From: Geosiphon pyriformis
Taxonomy: Eukaryota > Glomeromycota > Glomeromycetes > Archaeosporales > Geosiphonaceae
NCBI GenBank assembly: GCA_016748015.1
Contig: JAAOMT010000543.1
Location: forward strand, 434,001 to 498,000
DNA: 64,000 nt
Direction: 5' to 3'
A program made the translations under genes and the position numbers. The notes beneath the pieces were generated by a model that was given only the letters and a program-made list of their open reading frames with translations, searched no databases and had not been told where the DNA came from. Below, piece by piece: positions 48,900 through 61,230 of this stretch (the stretch's first letter is position 1; each line of letters opens with the position of its first letter).

Positions 48900-50685
48900 G
48901 TTACATTACCACAAAACATCATTCCGAAAAAGTAAGAATGTGATTTATGTTGTTCTTTGCTTTTGCTGGTTGTTTTAATATCGACTTAAAAATTTCATGA
49001 AGAGGTCAATATCAAGTGGTAATAAATAGGACAAAGCATAACATCCCGAAAACAATGCTAATGGAAACAAACAGTGATATATTGGTTGTGCTGACTTACA
49101 TAATTTGAGGCTTTCAGATGGATTGTGTTTGTTTAATTCTAACATGAAATGTATAGCATTGTTAGGCTGCTTTACTTAATCTGTTGGTGCAGAGCCAAAG
49201 TTGTTTGCGAGCGACATTCTTGATACACAATAGCATTCACCACTTTCCCTCATTTTACTCAGAACAATTACTTGCTTCTGTAAAAAAAGTGTTGTGAAAA
49301 AAATATTTACATGACAGACATTGAGGAGTACAAGTAAGAAGGCAAAAAAAATAGTAGTAATTTGTATAGACTTTTATATAAATACTTGAAATTAGACAAC
49401 TTATGTTTTTTAAATCTTTATTAATGTTTGTTTAAAAGCTTTTCATAAGATATTTTTCTTGGTTCAAATATTTTTAATTTGAAAATATAAAAGGCAATTT
49501 TTTAGTTTTGCTTTTGTTTTAAAAGAGTGTAGTTTTTGGACTGCATAGTAAATTTAATAAATATTCAATTTATATACATTATTCTTATGTATAATAATAG
49601 ATTAATTTACTAAAAATTAAAATTAAAATTTTTTGAAATTAGAATGTGATTGCAGTTGTTCAATCAAAATATTTAAGTTTTTTAAGCCTTAGGTAAAAAT
49701 AAACGACTCATTTTTTTGATAATATAACTTAAATCTATAAATAAAAAAGGAAATTAATATTAGTTGATGTTTTAAAAACAAACCCCAAATTAATTAAAAA
49801 GTTATTTACTATTAAAATTGTAATTTAAAAATTCTTAACATAAAAAAATACTGTAGTAAGTTATTGATAAAAATATTATTTAACAAAATAAGACACAATT
49901 ATTATTTACAAATATAAACTTAATATATATTTTGTTTATATATAACTAATTATTTAATATATAAAAATATAATTATTATTATTAATATTTTTTATAAATT
50001 ATGTTAAAATTTATGTTTTATTTAGTTTAATAAAAAACATTAATTACATAATTTAATTATTATTAATTTAGTGTAATTTATCAAAATTTATATTGTTTTT
50101 ATTCTTAAAAATTAAATTATAAATATAATTTATATATTTTTAAAATACTTACATATTTATATCTTTGTAAAATTTAATTTTATCTTCTTATATGCTTTAT
50201 ATATTATATATATATTTTTTATAACTAATAATAATTGATTTAAAATTTCCAAAATTATAAATATTTACAAAATAAGTTTGTATCTGTTTTTAAACTAATT
50301 AAAATTTTTAAATATATTAATAATTTAGTTAATTATATATCTGATATGAATTTTTAAAAAACAAACCAATTTTTAATATTTATAACAGAATTTATTTTGA
50401 CAACTATAAAACAAACAACTAAATTTATTAAAAAGTCAATCTTTACAATTATATATTAAACTAAACCAAATAAATTATGTAAATTACATTCAGAAAAATT
50501 AATCAAAACTTATATACTTTATTAGTAAAACTATTAAAAAAATATAGTTGAATATTATTAAAAATATACCAATTTTATTATAAGATATTGTATTGGTAAA
50601 CTAATTAATAAATACTTTAAATATATCTTTTATATAAAGTATTAGTTTTAATAATTATTTTAATAAAAATTTCTTAAATTTAAAG

Positions 50686-50725
<40 letters not shown>

Positions 50726-51399
50726 GAATTAATATTAAAAAACCAAAAAATAAAACAAGTTTAACTATCAACTTAAGAAAACAAATTATTGATTTCAAAA
50801 ACTATATAACCAAAAAAAAATAATCAACTTGACTTTAAATATATTTTAAAAAACAATTGATAAAAAAAAAATTTTTAGCATTATTCTTATTACCAAACTA
50901 ATTAGCAAAAAAAAACAGCTTTAATAGTTTTAAATAAATTACATAACAATATATTTTTATAAACCAGGTAACTTACAAAAACACTTAAAACATTATTAAT
51001 TTTGCTAAAAATGAATTCAAAAAAACATTAGACAAAGTTACAACAGCAAAAACAAAAGTAAAACCAGATATAACAGAAGATTTTACAATTTTAAAAGTGA
51101 TAAAAAACACTTAACAAGCTTAATTTAAATAATAACATTTAAAAAAGTCTAACAAAGTTTTTAGTAACTAATTTTAAACTAATAAAATCATGTTAAAACT
51201 GAAAAAAGCTTTAACATGAACCAATTTAATCTTTACTATTTTACCAAGTATTAAAACAAAGACTATTTATCCAATTTTTTTTTGATAATTTCTGATTATT
51301 TTAAAGAAACAAAGGAAACAAAAAAGTTTTTATTTTTATTTTATCAGCTTAATTTTTAAAATCAGATTATTCAATAAGTTGATTAATTGAAATATGTAT
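48900..51399. other. A/T-saturated repeat debris
   Basis: No gene. From about 49350 the sequence has the texture of the decayed gypsy element, but I could not read any pol motif in it. Contains an (AAT)n microsatellite at about 50686-50725. Confidence 0.5.
50686..50725. repeat. (AAT)n microsatellite
   Basis: About 13 AAT triplets. Confidence 0.95.
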
Positions 51400-52903
51400 A
51401 GATAATTTGTTTTATAATTAGTGAAAATTTCCAATTTAATTAATTTCGGAACATGAATGATTTAAAGGGTTTTCGAATTTTCCATTGGTATTTTATTATC
51501 CCTTTAAATTTCTGAGATCGTTCTTTAATTCAATTGGGAATAATTAATCATCAAGTCAATAAATGAATTTTGAAAGTGGGAAGAATATAATAAAAATTGA
51601 AAATGTTAAAATATTGTAGGTCTGGACTAGGGAGCAAATTTATTGATTAACAACAAAAGTAAACAAAAGTTTTTAAATATGAGACATTTTAACCTAATAA
51701 ATATTTTCAAAGTATCAAAAAGTCACATTCTGAACTTAAATCTGGGACGTTATCAATAAAGAATCGTTTGTTGCTAGACTTTGTTTTATGTTGAAATATT
51801 GTACAATCGCATACATAAATAATTTCCAAAAGACACTGAAAAATAAACGAGGAAGTTTTTTTTAGCATGCTCATTCTTTTACAGGGTATTATTACATGAA
51901 TATTTGAGATTTAAAGTATCAAAAAAAGGTTTTAGTATAAAAGAACTTAACTTTGGAAGAAAAAAGGAAAATGATTTCTAATACAAACCTTTAGTATGAA
52001 ATAAATTTAGTAATCAAATGAAATTTGTTGTGGGATAATAATAAAAAATAATTGGACATATTATTATTGATTTCTTTTACTAGCATAAGCCAGAAAACAA
52101 AGCGGTATGATGATGCTTAGAAATTATATAAGTTTTAAAATTAAGTATATTGATTTCCTTCAACCTATTTAGTCTATCATTGAATAGCTATATCTCTATT
52201 TACAGTGTAGCTGCGCCACAAAGCACTAATTATCAATAATTCTTTATTTGAAAAAAATTGTGCCCTTTAATACTATGAGGAATATCAATTAATTAAAATT
52301 AGATAATTATGGTTAATCATGTGGTGATCAGGCTGGTCTTGAAAATAAAAGGACATTTGAATTATGATCTCTCTGAAAATATTATTAGCTGTCCCAGATT
52401 TTTCGGATTTTCTCTATCAACAAAGAGCGTGAGACTCATGATCTAGTTGACGCATTTATTAGAGTATATAATATAATCTTAATTTATTCTTATCTCAACA
52501 TGGGAAATTTTTACATTATATAATAGCTCTAGCACAAATTTTGAGAAAGGGTTTTTTAAGATAATAACTAAAACTGCCCAGCTTAGGTACATGTAATAAT
52601 GCTTGATTGTTATTGCATTGCAACCTATATTCTAATGGAACCCAAATCTAGAGGCTGCAGGGGATCTTTAAAAACTTGATGTTCATGTTCGAACTGAAAA
52701 AATGAATCAAAAGTACACAATGTGTCAATTTCTCTTTTGTTATCCGTCAAAAAGGATACTTAAATGGAAACTCGATGCAAGTTTAGCCATTACAGATGAA
52801 CTTTCCGGTGTGAATATTCTTTAACAATGAGCAGAATATCATCATCAAGTGCTACAAAATCAATGAGTTTCTGAAATAGCTGAAGATTTTTTCGTTTTCG
52901 AAA

Positions 52904-52912
52904 TATATAAAA
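52904..52912 (+). promoter_or_regulatory. TATA element of hydrolase copy 4
   Basis: TATATAAAA about 96 bp before the MQIF ATG, in the context conserved with copies 1, 3 and 5. Confidence 0.65.
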
Positions 52913-52992
52913 TCTGGCTTTTGCCTTTCCTCATCAAATATTCAGATTAAAACAACCAACATCATTATTAATTTAACTGCAGAACGATTCTT

Positions 52993-54062
52993 ATGAGAGC
53001 TTCAAGAATGCAAATTTTTCTTTTGATTCTATGTTTCTTTCCTGTATTTCTCCTTTCAAGTCCTTTGAAAAATGAAAAACAACTATTACCACAAGAATCT
53101 CTTTTGTCGTCGAATCAAAATGAAATAAAAAACTTCACAGTAACTAGTAATTATGGGTTAAAAATTTATGCTGAAGAAGTAGGGGATCCACAAAAACCTA
53201 CAATTGTTTTCTTGCATGGTTACATGGCAACACGTTTAGATTGGGAACCACAATTTACTTCAAAATATTTGCGAGAGAAGTTTCATTTAGTACGATGGGA
53301 TGAGCGTGGGTCTGGTGCAAGTGAATCACCAAACGATATCACTAAATACAATAATGTTGATTTCTACGCGGATGACTTGAATGCTCTTATAGAAAAAGCA
53401 ACTAGAGGCAATCGAAAAAAGAAAGTTATTCTAGTTGGATGGTCTCGCGGAAATCTTGTTGCATTATTATATTTGAAAAAGTATGGACAGGAAAAGTTAG
53501 CCGGCTTTGTATTTGTGGTTGGATCATTAGAAAGGGAAGAATTTTCATCGGCTGCTCTCGAATTAATACCGAGTACGCTTTCAGATGACTTGGTTACGGC
53601 TGTAAATGCGATCAGTAAACTTATTGATCTTTCTGCCAGACCATTGGATCCGAGGATCAAGGCATCCCTTTTAGGTGGTGTTATTACCTCACCACCAACT
53701 GCTCGTCAAGGATCTACACGTATGCCAAAATTTATTTTAACAGTTTAAAAAGGTCATCATTATTGAAATTGCTTCTCATATTCTTCTTTCTGCTGACATC
53801 AGCTGCATTTTTTAACTTTGGTGAAAATGATGGCTTTTTTAACGTATTTCACAACATCACCACCCCAATTCTGGCAATCTTCGGTTCCGATGACCGTATA
53901 ATTAATACGCCAGTCTCATCGGCAAAGGTGCTCGCCACTAATTCGAGAACTATCCTAATCATCTATCCCAATGCGAGTCATTCGCTTTCTTCGGAAGTCT
54001 ATGAAGATTTCAACCGTGATATTGGGAAATTTACGGAAAAGATATTTTGTAATGGAAATTAA
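52993..54062 (+). CDS. Secreted alpha/beta-hydrolase, family copy 4 (two exons)
   Basis: Exon 1 is 52993-53719, an 83-bp intron follows (53720-53802), and exon 2 is 53803-54062. It gives 323 aa from MQIF at 53008, or 328 from 52993. FLHGY, GWSRG and GSDDR are intact. This copy diverges most in exon 2: the usual GHLLFWD is SHSLSSE, keeping the His but changing its neighbours, and the exon begins AFFNFGEND rather than AIFGYVEND. The last base of exon 1 is C instead of the G found in the other copies, which weakens the donor site. If the intron were not removed, translation would stop at the in-frame TAA ending 53748, losing the catalytic Asp and His. Confidence 0.83.
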
Positions 54063-54737
54063 GTTTATTAATCAATAAAATGTTATATGGAATCATAAAT
54101 TTAAATTGCATTTTATTTTCCCAAAACGAGTGAAATATTTGAAAAAGAAATAAAAACAATTTGGGATTTGAGCTTTCATTTTCCTTAAATGGAAAAAGTT
54201 AAAATATAATTATCCCAAACTTGAAAAATAAGGCCCGTTGGATTTCTATTTATGCACCAAAATATTTTAAATACGAAAGAGGAATGAATATTTATTTTGT
54301 TGAGATTTCTTTATATTATTTTATTATATACAGTCAGACCTCCATAAAAGAACCCTCGATAAAAGAACAACCTCTTTCAAAGAACATTTTTTTATAGAAA
54401 CAATTGATTAATTAACAATTTTCCCTTTATATAAGAACAATCTATAAAGGAAAAAGAACATAAATTTATCAAACGTTTATTCGAAATTTACCTTCATATA
54501 AGAACAAATATCACGTGCTAGATGTTAATTGGTAATTGGGAAAAGAGTTAGAATGTATTAAATTGATTTCATCCTAACTTTCTTTTAAATCAATTTATAT
54601 TGGATTTATTCTTTGATCTTGTCTGTTTTCACGTACAGCCACTTAGCCTCTATTGTATCCCAATTCAGGCTTGCTAAAACCAAATCTAATATTATCGTAT
54701 TAGGCACATTTTCTAACAGACTTGCTAAATTATCTCA

Positions 54738-55362
54738 ATGTCGGAACCTTTATTCAAAAAACAAAAACGAGCAGCAGTTAATGATGCTCTTCGTAAAGAA
54801 ATTTGTCAATATTCCAAAAATCACTATGGCACGAAACATGATGATATTGTAGCTTACTTCAATCATAAATATCCAGAACTTCATATTTCTCGTCCAACTG
54901 TCTCCAAGATAATCAAAGAGCATGCAAAGTGGTTGAATATTGAAATTGATGAAATCTCAGAAAGTTCTATTCGACACAAAAGCGTTAAATTTCCATTATT
55001 AGACCAAGCTTTAAGTTATTGGGTAGAACAAGTAATTGCAGCCACTATTGAATTCAATGATCAACTAATTAAAGAGAAAGGAAAAGAATTTGCCAAACTT
55101 CTTGGTATGCACGAAAATGAAATGCAATTCTCAAATTGATGGGTTCAAAAATTCAAAAAACGAAACCAGTTACGTGTTTACCGATTTCATGATGAAGCAG
55201 GAAGTGTATCAACTGAAAGTTTACCAGAAGAACAAAGAAAATTAAAAACCATTATATCCGAATTTGATCCTGCTGACATATATAATGCTGATGAAACAGG
55301 ATTATTTTTTCGTATGGGACCAAATCAAACACTTGCAAAATGTTGAAATGCAGGAAAAAAAT
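54738..55362 (+). pseudogene. Tigger-type transposase, 5' part (first element)
   Basis: Starts MSEPLFKKQKRAAVNDALRK and contains a CENP-B-like helix-turn-helix (HISRPTVSKIIKEH). After a TGA at 55137 it continues in frame to DIYNADETGLFFRMGPNQTL, the segment with the first catalytic Asp of the DDE/D domain. A second TGA follows, and coding similarity ends where the minisatellite begins, so the rest of the catalytic domain is missing. Confidence 0.8.
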
Positions 55363-55386
55363 TAGATTATTACTAACCTTGTGAGT

Positions 55387-55785
55387 AATCAAGTTGGAGT
55401 TTCAAATTGTCCCAAGTTCTAAATTATTACCGATTGTATAAGTAATCAAGTCGGAGTTTCGAATTGTCCCAAGTTCTAAATTATTATCAATTGTATAAAT
55501 AATCAAGTCGGAGTTTCGAATTGTCCCAAGTTCTAAATTATCATCGATTGTATGAGTAATCAAGTCGGAGTTTCGAATTGTCTTAAGTTCTAAATTATCA
55601 TCGATTGTATGAGTAATCAAGTCGGAGTTTCGAATTGTCCCAAGTTCTAAATTATCATCGATTGTATGAGTAATCAAGTCAGAGTTTCGAATTGTCCCAA
55701 GCTCTAAATTATTATTGATTGTATGAGTAATCAAATCAGAGTTTCGAATTGTTTCAAGTTTTAAATTATTATCAACTATGTGAGT
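55387..55785. repeat. 57-bp minisatellite, seven copies
   Basis: Units start at 55387, 55444, 55501, 55558, 55615, 55672 and 55729, with a partial eighth at 55786. Unit length is a multiple of three, and the minus strand stays open through all copies, giving a 19-residue repeat close to RNSDLITHTIDDNLELGTI. Differences between copies are point substitutions only. Confidence 0.93.
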
Positions 55786-55799
55786 AATCAAGTTGGATT

Positions 55800-57330
55800 T
55801 TGGATCAGCTCTATCTGATCAAAATCTTAATCGTACTTTTCCTTTGCTTTTTGATTCCACCATGTCTAATAGCAAAAAGCATGCTATCTTTTTAGCTTGC
55901 GTTCCGCAAAGTCATGAGAATGCTACACTTTATGATAAGTTTATGGTGCTTAATTGATATCATGCAAATGATAAAAACCAATCAAAAACTGCAAGGCACT
56001 TTAAGGAAAACAGTTTTTCATACATGAAACAGTCTCTAGTTTCGACTTGGGTCAAAAATAAACCAAATCTTTGTCCATGAGCAAATACAATGCGTGACTT
56101 GACTAGCAAGCATATACACACAGTATGTAATCCTGACTTTGATAAAGCACTTGTTATTTTTGTTCAAAAGGCAGAATTGCGTGGAATGATACTTACTGGA
56201 GATGTAATTTGAGCTGCTGGCATAAAGTTCTATAATCAATTGGATATTCCAAAAAATGAGTGTCAAAAACTATCCAATGGCTGGCTTGAGAGCTTTGAAG
56301 ACCATGTTGAATTGTATTCACTTTACTTTTATGGTAAGTATCATCAGCCAATGTTAAGCATATTGGAAATAAGTGAGTGCATGTAATGACACTTCTTGCT
56401 GATTAGAAGTTATGCAATATTTTCAACATGGATGAAACTGCACTATTTTATGTTATATCACCAAATTAAGGTCTTGCTACAATACCACGTCATGGCACCA
56501 AACAATTAAAAGTGCGACTAACACTTGCCTTTATAACTAATGCTGATGGAACTGAGTGTTTGCCACCACTTATTATTGGTTATGCTAAATGTCCACACTG
56601 TTTTCAAAAGAAAACAGGAGAGCAACTTGGTTTTCAGTATTATTCAAACACTTATGCTTAGATGACTGGTGATATTTTTTGACAATGGCTTGTTGATTGG
56701 GACTATCAGCTGCATAAAAAAAACCAAAACATATTGTTGTTAGTAGACAATTTTGCTAATTACAACTATAATACAAGATCTATTACAAATATTCATGTAG
56801 AACGGTTTATATCTAACTTGACAGCACATATTTAGCCTATGGATGCTGGAATTATTTATTGTTTTAAGGCACATTACTGTCACCATTTTTTTTACCATGC
56901 ATTGGATTTTTTTGATGATAGTGCTGATGATATTTATGCAATCAAGCAATGTGTTTAATTTATAGGACATGGAAAAATATTTCAAATGAAATAATTGCTT
57001 ATTGCTGACACAAAGTTGGCATTCTTCCAATCAATACAAATGACAACTTTCAGAATAAAACTGGAAAATTAGAAATAAAAGCTAATTATAATCAAAAGAT
57101 AATATTAGAAAAGATTAAGAATTGCTACAAAAAGTTTAATTGCATACAGCCAAATCGTACATACTTATTAATTGAAGAGTTGGTAAATCTATCTGAAGAA
57201 AACAATACAATTACTTTAGAACATCTGGATGATAATGAGATTGCAAATTATATTATAAAAAATCGTAAAACAAAGCATGATAGCTCTGATAAAGAACAAA
57301 AAATACAGAAAGTAATGAGTATTAAGAATG
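55800..57330 (+). pseudogene. Tigger-type transposase, second element, decayed
   Basis: The N-terminal part has a helix-turn-helix (KTARHFKEN...VSTWVKNK) and a second DNA-binding segment near WLESFEDHVELYSLYFYG. After a frameshift the catalytic domain is readable: FNMDETALFY (first Asp), ITNADGTECLPPLIIGYAK, LLLVDNFANY (second Asp) and PMDAGIIYCFKAHY (third Asp region). At least eight stops interrupt it. It is a different family member from the transposase at 54738. Confidence 0.8.
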
Positions 57331-57620
57331 CACTAATTACTATTATGATGTAGTTAGTAAGCTTGCTTATGTTAAATATATACTTCATAAAAGAATACAA
57401 GATAAACAAAAACAAACAACTCTTACAAGTTTCTTTAATATTGTATAAACTATTTAAAGATTCTTATAAGAATATGCAAATAAATTTATTTTTTAATAAT
57501 ATTATATCTATTTTTATTATATGTATACTATATATACTTAAACCTGAGAAAACCCATAATCTGTAATAACCCATAGCAATTTATATCCACCAAGGATATG
57601 GATTATCTCAGATTTGACTG

Positions 57621-58319
57621 TAATTATAAAAATATCAAGCAATTTAAGATTTTAAAATTTTTTTATGCTTAAAATTTATTTCAATTTTTTAATAATTGTT
57701 AAATGTATTTAATAGAAAAATCATTCAGTTGAAACAAAGAATTTTCATTTTTAATAAACAAATTAAAACCATTTTTAACATTTTATGTGTATATATAATT
57801 TTGGATTCAAATAATTTTGTTTAAATTGCACTTTTGAACTCAGATTTTTTGTGTTGATTCAAAATATTTTTAGGCAATACTTTTTAACTTTTTGTCACCA
57901 TTTCTTTCAAATGCTTTATTTATCAATCTTCAGATTTAAAAGTTTTCAGTTTAAAAATTATTATTGTGAACTAACTTTATACTAAACAAAAATTATCAAT
58001 TTTTGTTTTTTAAGGAGAAAATAATTGAAATTATAAATTATTGGCATCAAAAATTTTGTGCTTGTTAAAGATTGGAGCATAGATATTTTTTTTAGCAACA
58101 TAATAATTGTGTGGAATGACATCTTTGAAAAATACAAGCTCATAAAGGGTGGAAAACAAGTTTTGGCAGTTTTATTAAAATTTTGGTGAAAATCAGACAC
58201 CAAAAATGACCTTAAGACCCAATCAAAAGGTTTTCATGGAGTCTATTAGAAATATTAGGTTAAATTTATGAGGCTATAACTACGACACTGCTATAAAAGA
58301 CTTCATTCTCAGAAAAGTT
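57621..58319. other. A/T-rich spacer
   Basis: Nothing recognisable between the transposon end and the second segmental copy. Confidence 0.55.
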
Positions 58320-59835
58320 AGACCCCCAATTTAATTAATTTCGAAACATGAAATAATTTAATGCTTTCCGAATATTCCATTGGTATTTTATTTTCTCTTT
58401 AAATTTCTGAGATCGTTCTTTAATTCAATTGGAATCATTAACCATCAAGTCACAAAATGAGTTTTGAAAGTGGGAAGAGTATAATAAAAATTGAAAATTT
58501 AACAAAAGGAAACAAAAGTTTTTAAATGTGAGACATTGTAACCCAATAAATATTTTTCAAAGTAACTTGAAAGAAAAAAGGGTCTGAAAATGATTTCTAA
58601 TACAAGCTTTTAGTGTGAGATAAATTAGTAATCGAATGAAATTTGTTTAGCTGCTGAATTCTGAGTGTTGTCGGATAATAAAAAATAATAATTGGATATA
58701 TTATTATTAATTTCTTTTACTAGCATAAGCCAGAAAACAAAGCGGTATGATGATGCTTAGAAATTATATAAGTTTTAAAATTAAATATAGATTTCCTTCA
58801 AGCTATTTAGTCTATCATTATCAATTCTTCTGGTAGTCTAATAATTTTTGCTACTCGAAAATATATTTCAGCTCCGCCAAAAAGCTTTAATATTATGAGA
58901 AATATCAATTAATACTACGATCTCAAATTAGAATATCACAGCTGAAAAATCACCGAATAACGTTATGATATATTGTTACATTCTTATAATTTTAAAAGTG
59001 CTTATTCTTATATATCTAGTTAAAATAATCAACCAAATATAGAAGAAAGGGAGGCTAGTTATTAATGAAAAGGAGGAATCATGACATTCGAATTATGCAA
59101 TAGAACAAATCTGAATTAAGTTTCTTTACGATAGTGATCTCTTTGAAAATATTATTACATGTACCAAAATTTTCAGATTTTTGTCTAATAATAAAGAGCG
59201 TGAGAACCTTTATCTAGTTGAGTATATAATGTATTTTAATTTTTTATTATCTGAACATGGGAAACTTTTTTTATTATAGCGTAGCTCTGAACACAAATTT
59301 TCAGAAAGGGTTTTTAAATTAAATAAAAGTTTTAATTCTAAACTGAATTGGTAAAGGTGAAATTCAAAGATTCAAAATACTCTAGAAGAGCATAAAAGTA
59401 TAACTATTACACTTTAATATTAGTTATTTATTAATAATAAAAATCAATTATTTTCTCAACTATCGATCATATAAAAATAAACAAAAATGACAAAAATTAA
59501 AATAATAAGGTTAAAATTCCAAATTTGAAATTTGTTAATTATAAAAATATTTGATATTCACCAAAAATCTTAAAAAACTTGGTTTCATGCTCAAACTGAA
59601 AAAGGGACTCAAAAGACCCACAATGTGTTAATTCTCTTTGCTATTGACGTTCTCTTTTTGTTAGTTTTTCAGGATATTTCTCAGGAAGGATGGTCAAAAA
59701 AGCATAAATGGAAATTCGATACAGGTTTAGCCATTTCCTGTGTGAATATTCTTTAACAATGAGCAAAATGTCATTATCAAGTGCTACAAAATCAAAGAGT
59801 TCCTGAAATAGCTGAAGATTTTTTCGTTTTCGAAA

Positions 59836-59844
59836 TATATAAAG
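59836..59844 (+). promoter_or_regulatory. TATA element of hydrolase copy 5
   Basis: TATATAAAG about 85 bp before the MQIF ATG, in the shared promoter context. Confidence 0.65.
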
Positions 59845-59899
59845 TCTCGCTTTTGCCTTTCCTCATCAAATATTCAGATTCAAAGAATCAATCAATATC

Positions 59900-60978
59900 A
59901 TGAAAACTATTCTTATGAGAGCTTCAAGAATGCAAATTTTTATTTTGCTTTTATGTTTCTTTCCCATATTTCTTTTTTCAAGTCCTTTGAAAAATGAAGA
60001 ACAACAACTACCACTAGTATCTCTTTTATCGTCGAATCAAAATGAAATAAAAAACTTCACTGTAACTAGTAATGATGGGTTAAAAATTTATGCTGAAGAA
60101 GTAGGGGATCCAGAAAAACCTACAATTATTTTCTTGCATGGTTACTTAGGAACACGTTTAGTTTGGGAACCACAATTTACTTCAAAATCTTTGCGAGAGA
60201 AGTTTCATTTAGTACGATGGGATGAGCGTGGGTCTGGTGCAAGTGAATCACCAAACGATATCACTAAATACAATAATGTTGATTTCTACGCGGATGACTT
60301 GAATGCTCTTATAGAAAAAGCAACTAGAGGCGATCAAAAAAAGAAAGTCATTCTAATTGGATGGTCTCGCGGAAATAATGTTGCATTATTATATTTGAAA
60401 AAGTATGGACAGGAAAAGTTAGCCGGCTTTATATTTGTGGCTGGGTTAATAGAACTTGGAGAAATTTTACCGGCTGCTGCGGAAATAATACCGAGTACGC
60501 TTTCAGATGACTTTGTGACGGCTGTAAATGGAACTAGGCAATTTATTGATCTTTTATCCGCCGGACCATTGGATCCGAGGATCAAGGCATTCTTTTTAGG
60601 TGGTGCTATTGCCTCATCACCAACTAATAATCAAGGATCTACAGGTATAATAAAATTTATTTTAACATAGTTAACGATCAAAACTAATTCTTATATGGCT
60701 TCTTCTGCTAAAATTAAGCTGCAATTATTGAGGACGCTAAAAATGATGGCTATGTTAACGTATTTCGCAACATTACTGTCCCAATTCTGGCAATCTTCGG
60801 TGCCGATGACCGTTTAATTAATACGCCAATTACATCGGCAAAGGTGCTCGCCACTAATTCGAGAGCTACCGCAATCATCTATCCCAATGCGGGTCATTTG
60901 CTTTTTTGGGACGTATATGAAGATTTTAACCGTGATATTAGTAAATTTGCGGAAAATATATTTAGGAGTGAAAATTAA
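59900..60978 (+). CDS. Secreted alpha/beta-hydrolase, family copy 5 (two exons)
   Basis: Exon 1 is 59900-60644, a 74-bp intron follows (60645-60718), and exon 2 is 60719-60978. It gives 324 aa from MQIF at 59930; ATGs at 59900 (MKTIL) and 59915 (MRASR) are also in frame, and the MQIF start is the one shared by all copies. FLHGY, GWSRG, GADDR and GHLLFWD are all present, so it should be active. Exon 2 begins AIIEDAKND rather than AIFGYVEND. Of the set, this copy has the shortest intron. Substrate unknown; probably secreted. Confidence 0.88.
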
Positions 60979-61230
60979 TTTTATTAATAAATAAATGTTG
61001 TATAGACTCCTAAATTTAAATTGCATTTTATTTTTTTTCCAAGAAAATTCGAAATTTTCAATAAGAGTTAGGTAAACGAGTGAAATATTTTGAAAAAGAA
61101 ATAAAACCAATTTGAAACTTTGGCTTTAAATATATAAAAGTTAAAATACAATTAAAAAATAAGGCCAGTTTAATTTCTATTTATAAACCAAAATATTTTA
61201 AATAAAAGAGGAATGAATGTTTTTATAATA

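Larger units (their letters stand above)
51400..54250. repeat. Direct segmental duplication, copy 1
   Basis: Matches 58320-61230 in order, for example the block at 51430-51600 against 58331-58510, the AAGCCAGAAAACAAAGCGG block at 52088 and 58727, the promoter, the hydrolase gene and about 200 bp of 3' flank. Small indels separate the two. Confidence 0.85.
54331..57620 (+). mobile_element. Composite Tigger/pogo-type DNA transposon
   Basis: Starts CAGTCAGACCTC and ends GATTTGACTG, whose reverse complement starts CAGTCAAATCTG. Both ends are flanked by TA, as expected for pogo/Tigger insertion. Inside are two different transposase remnants, with a minisatellite between. The two terminal repeats agree only over the first dozen bases and then differ, so they probably come from two related elements. 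Confidence 0.75.
58320..61230. repeat. Direct segmental duplication, copy 2
   Basis: Counterpart of 51400-54250, same orientation. It contains an extra stretch near 59300-59640 not seen in copy 1. Confidence 0.85.
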
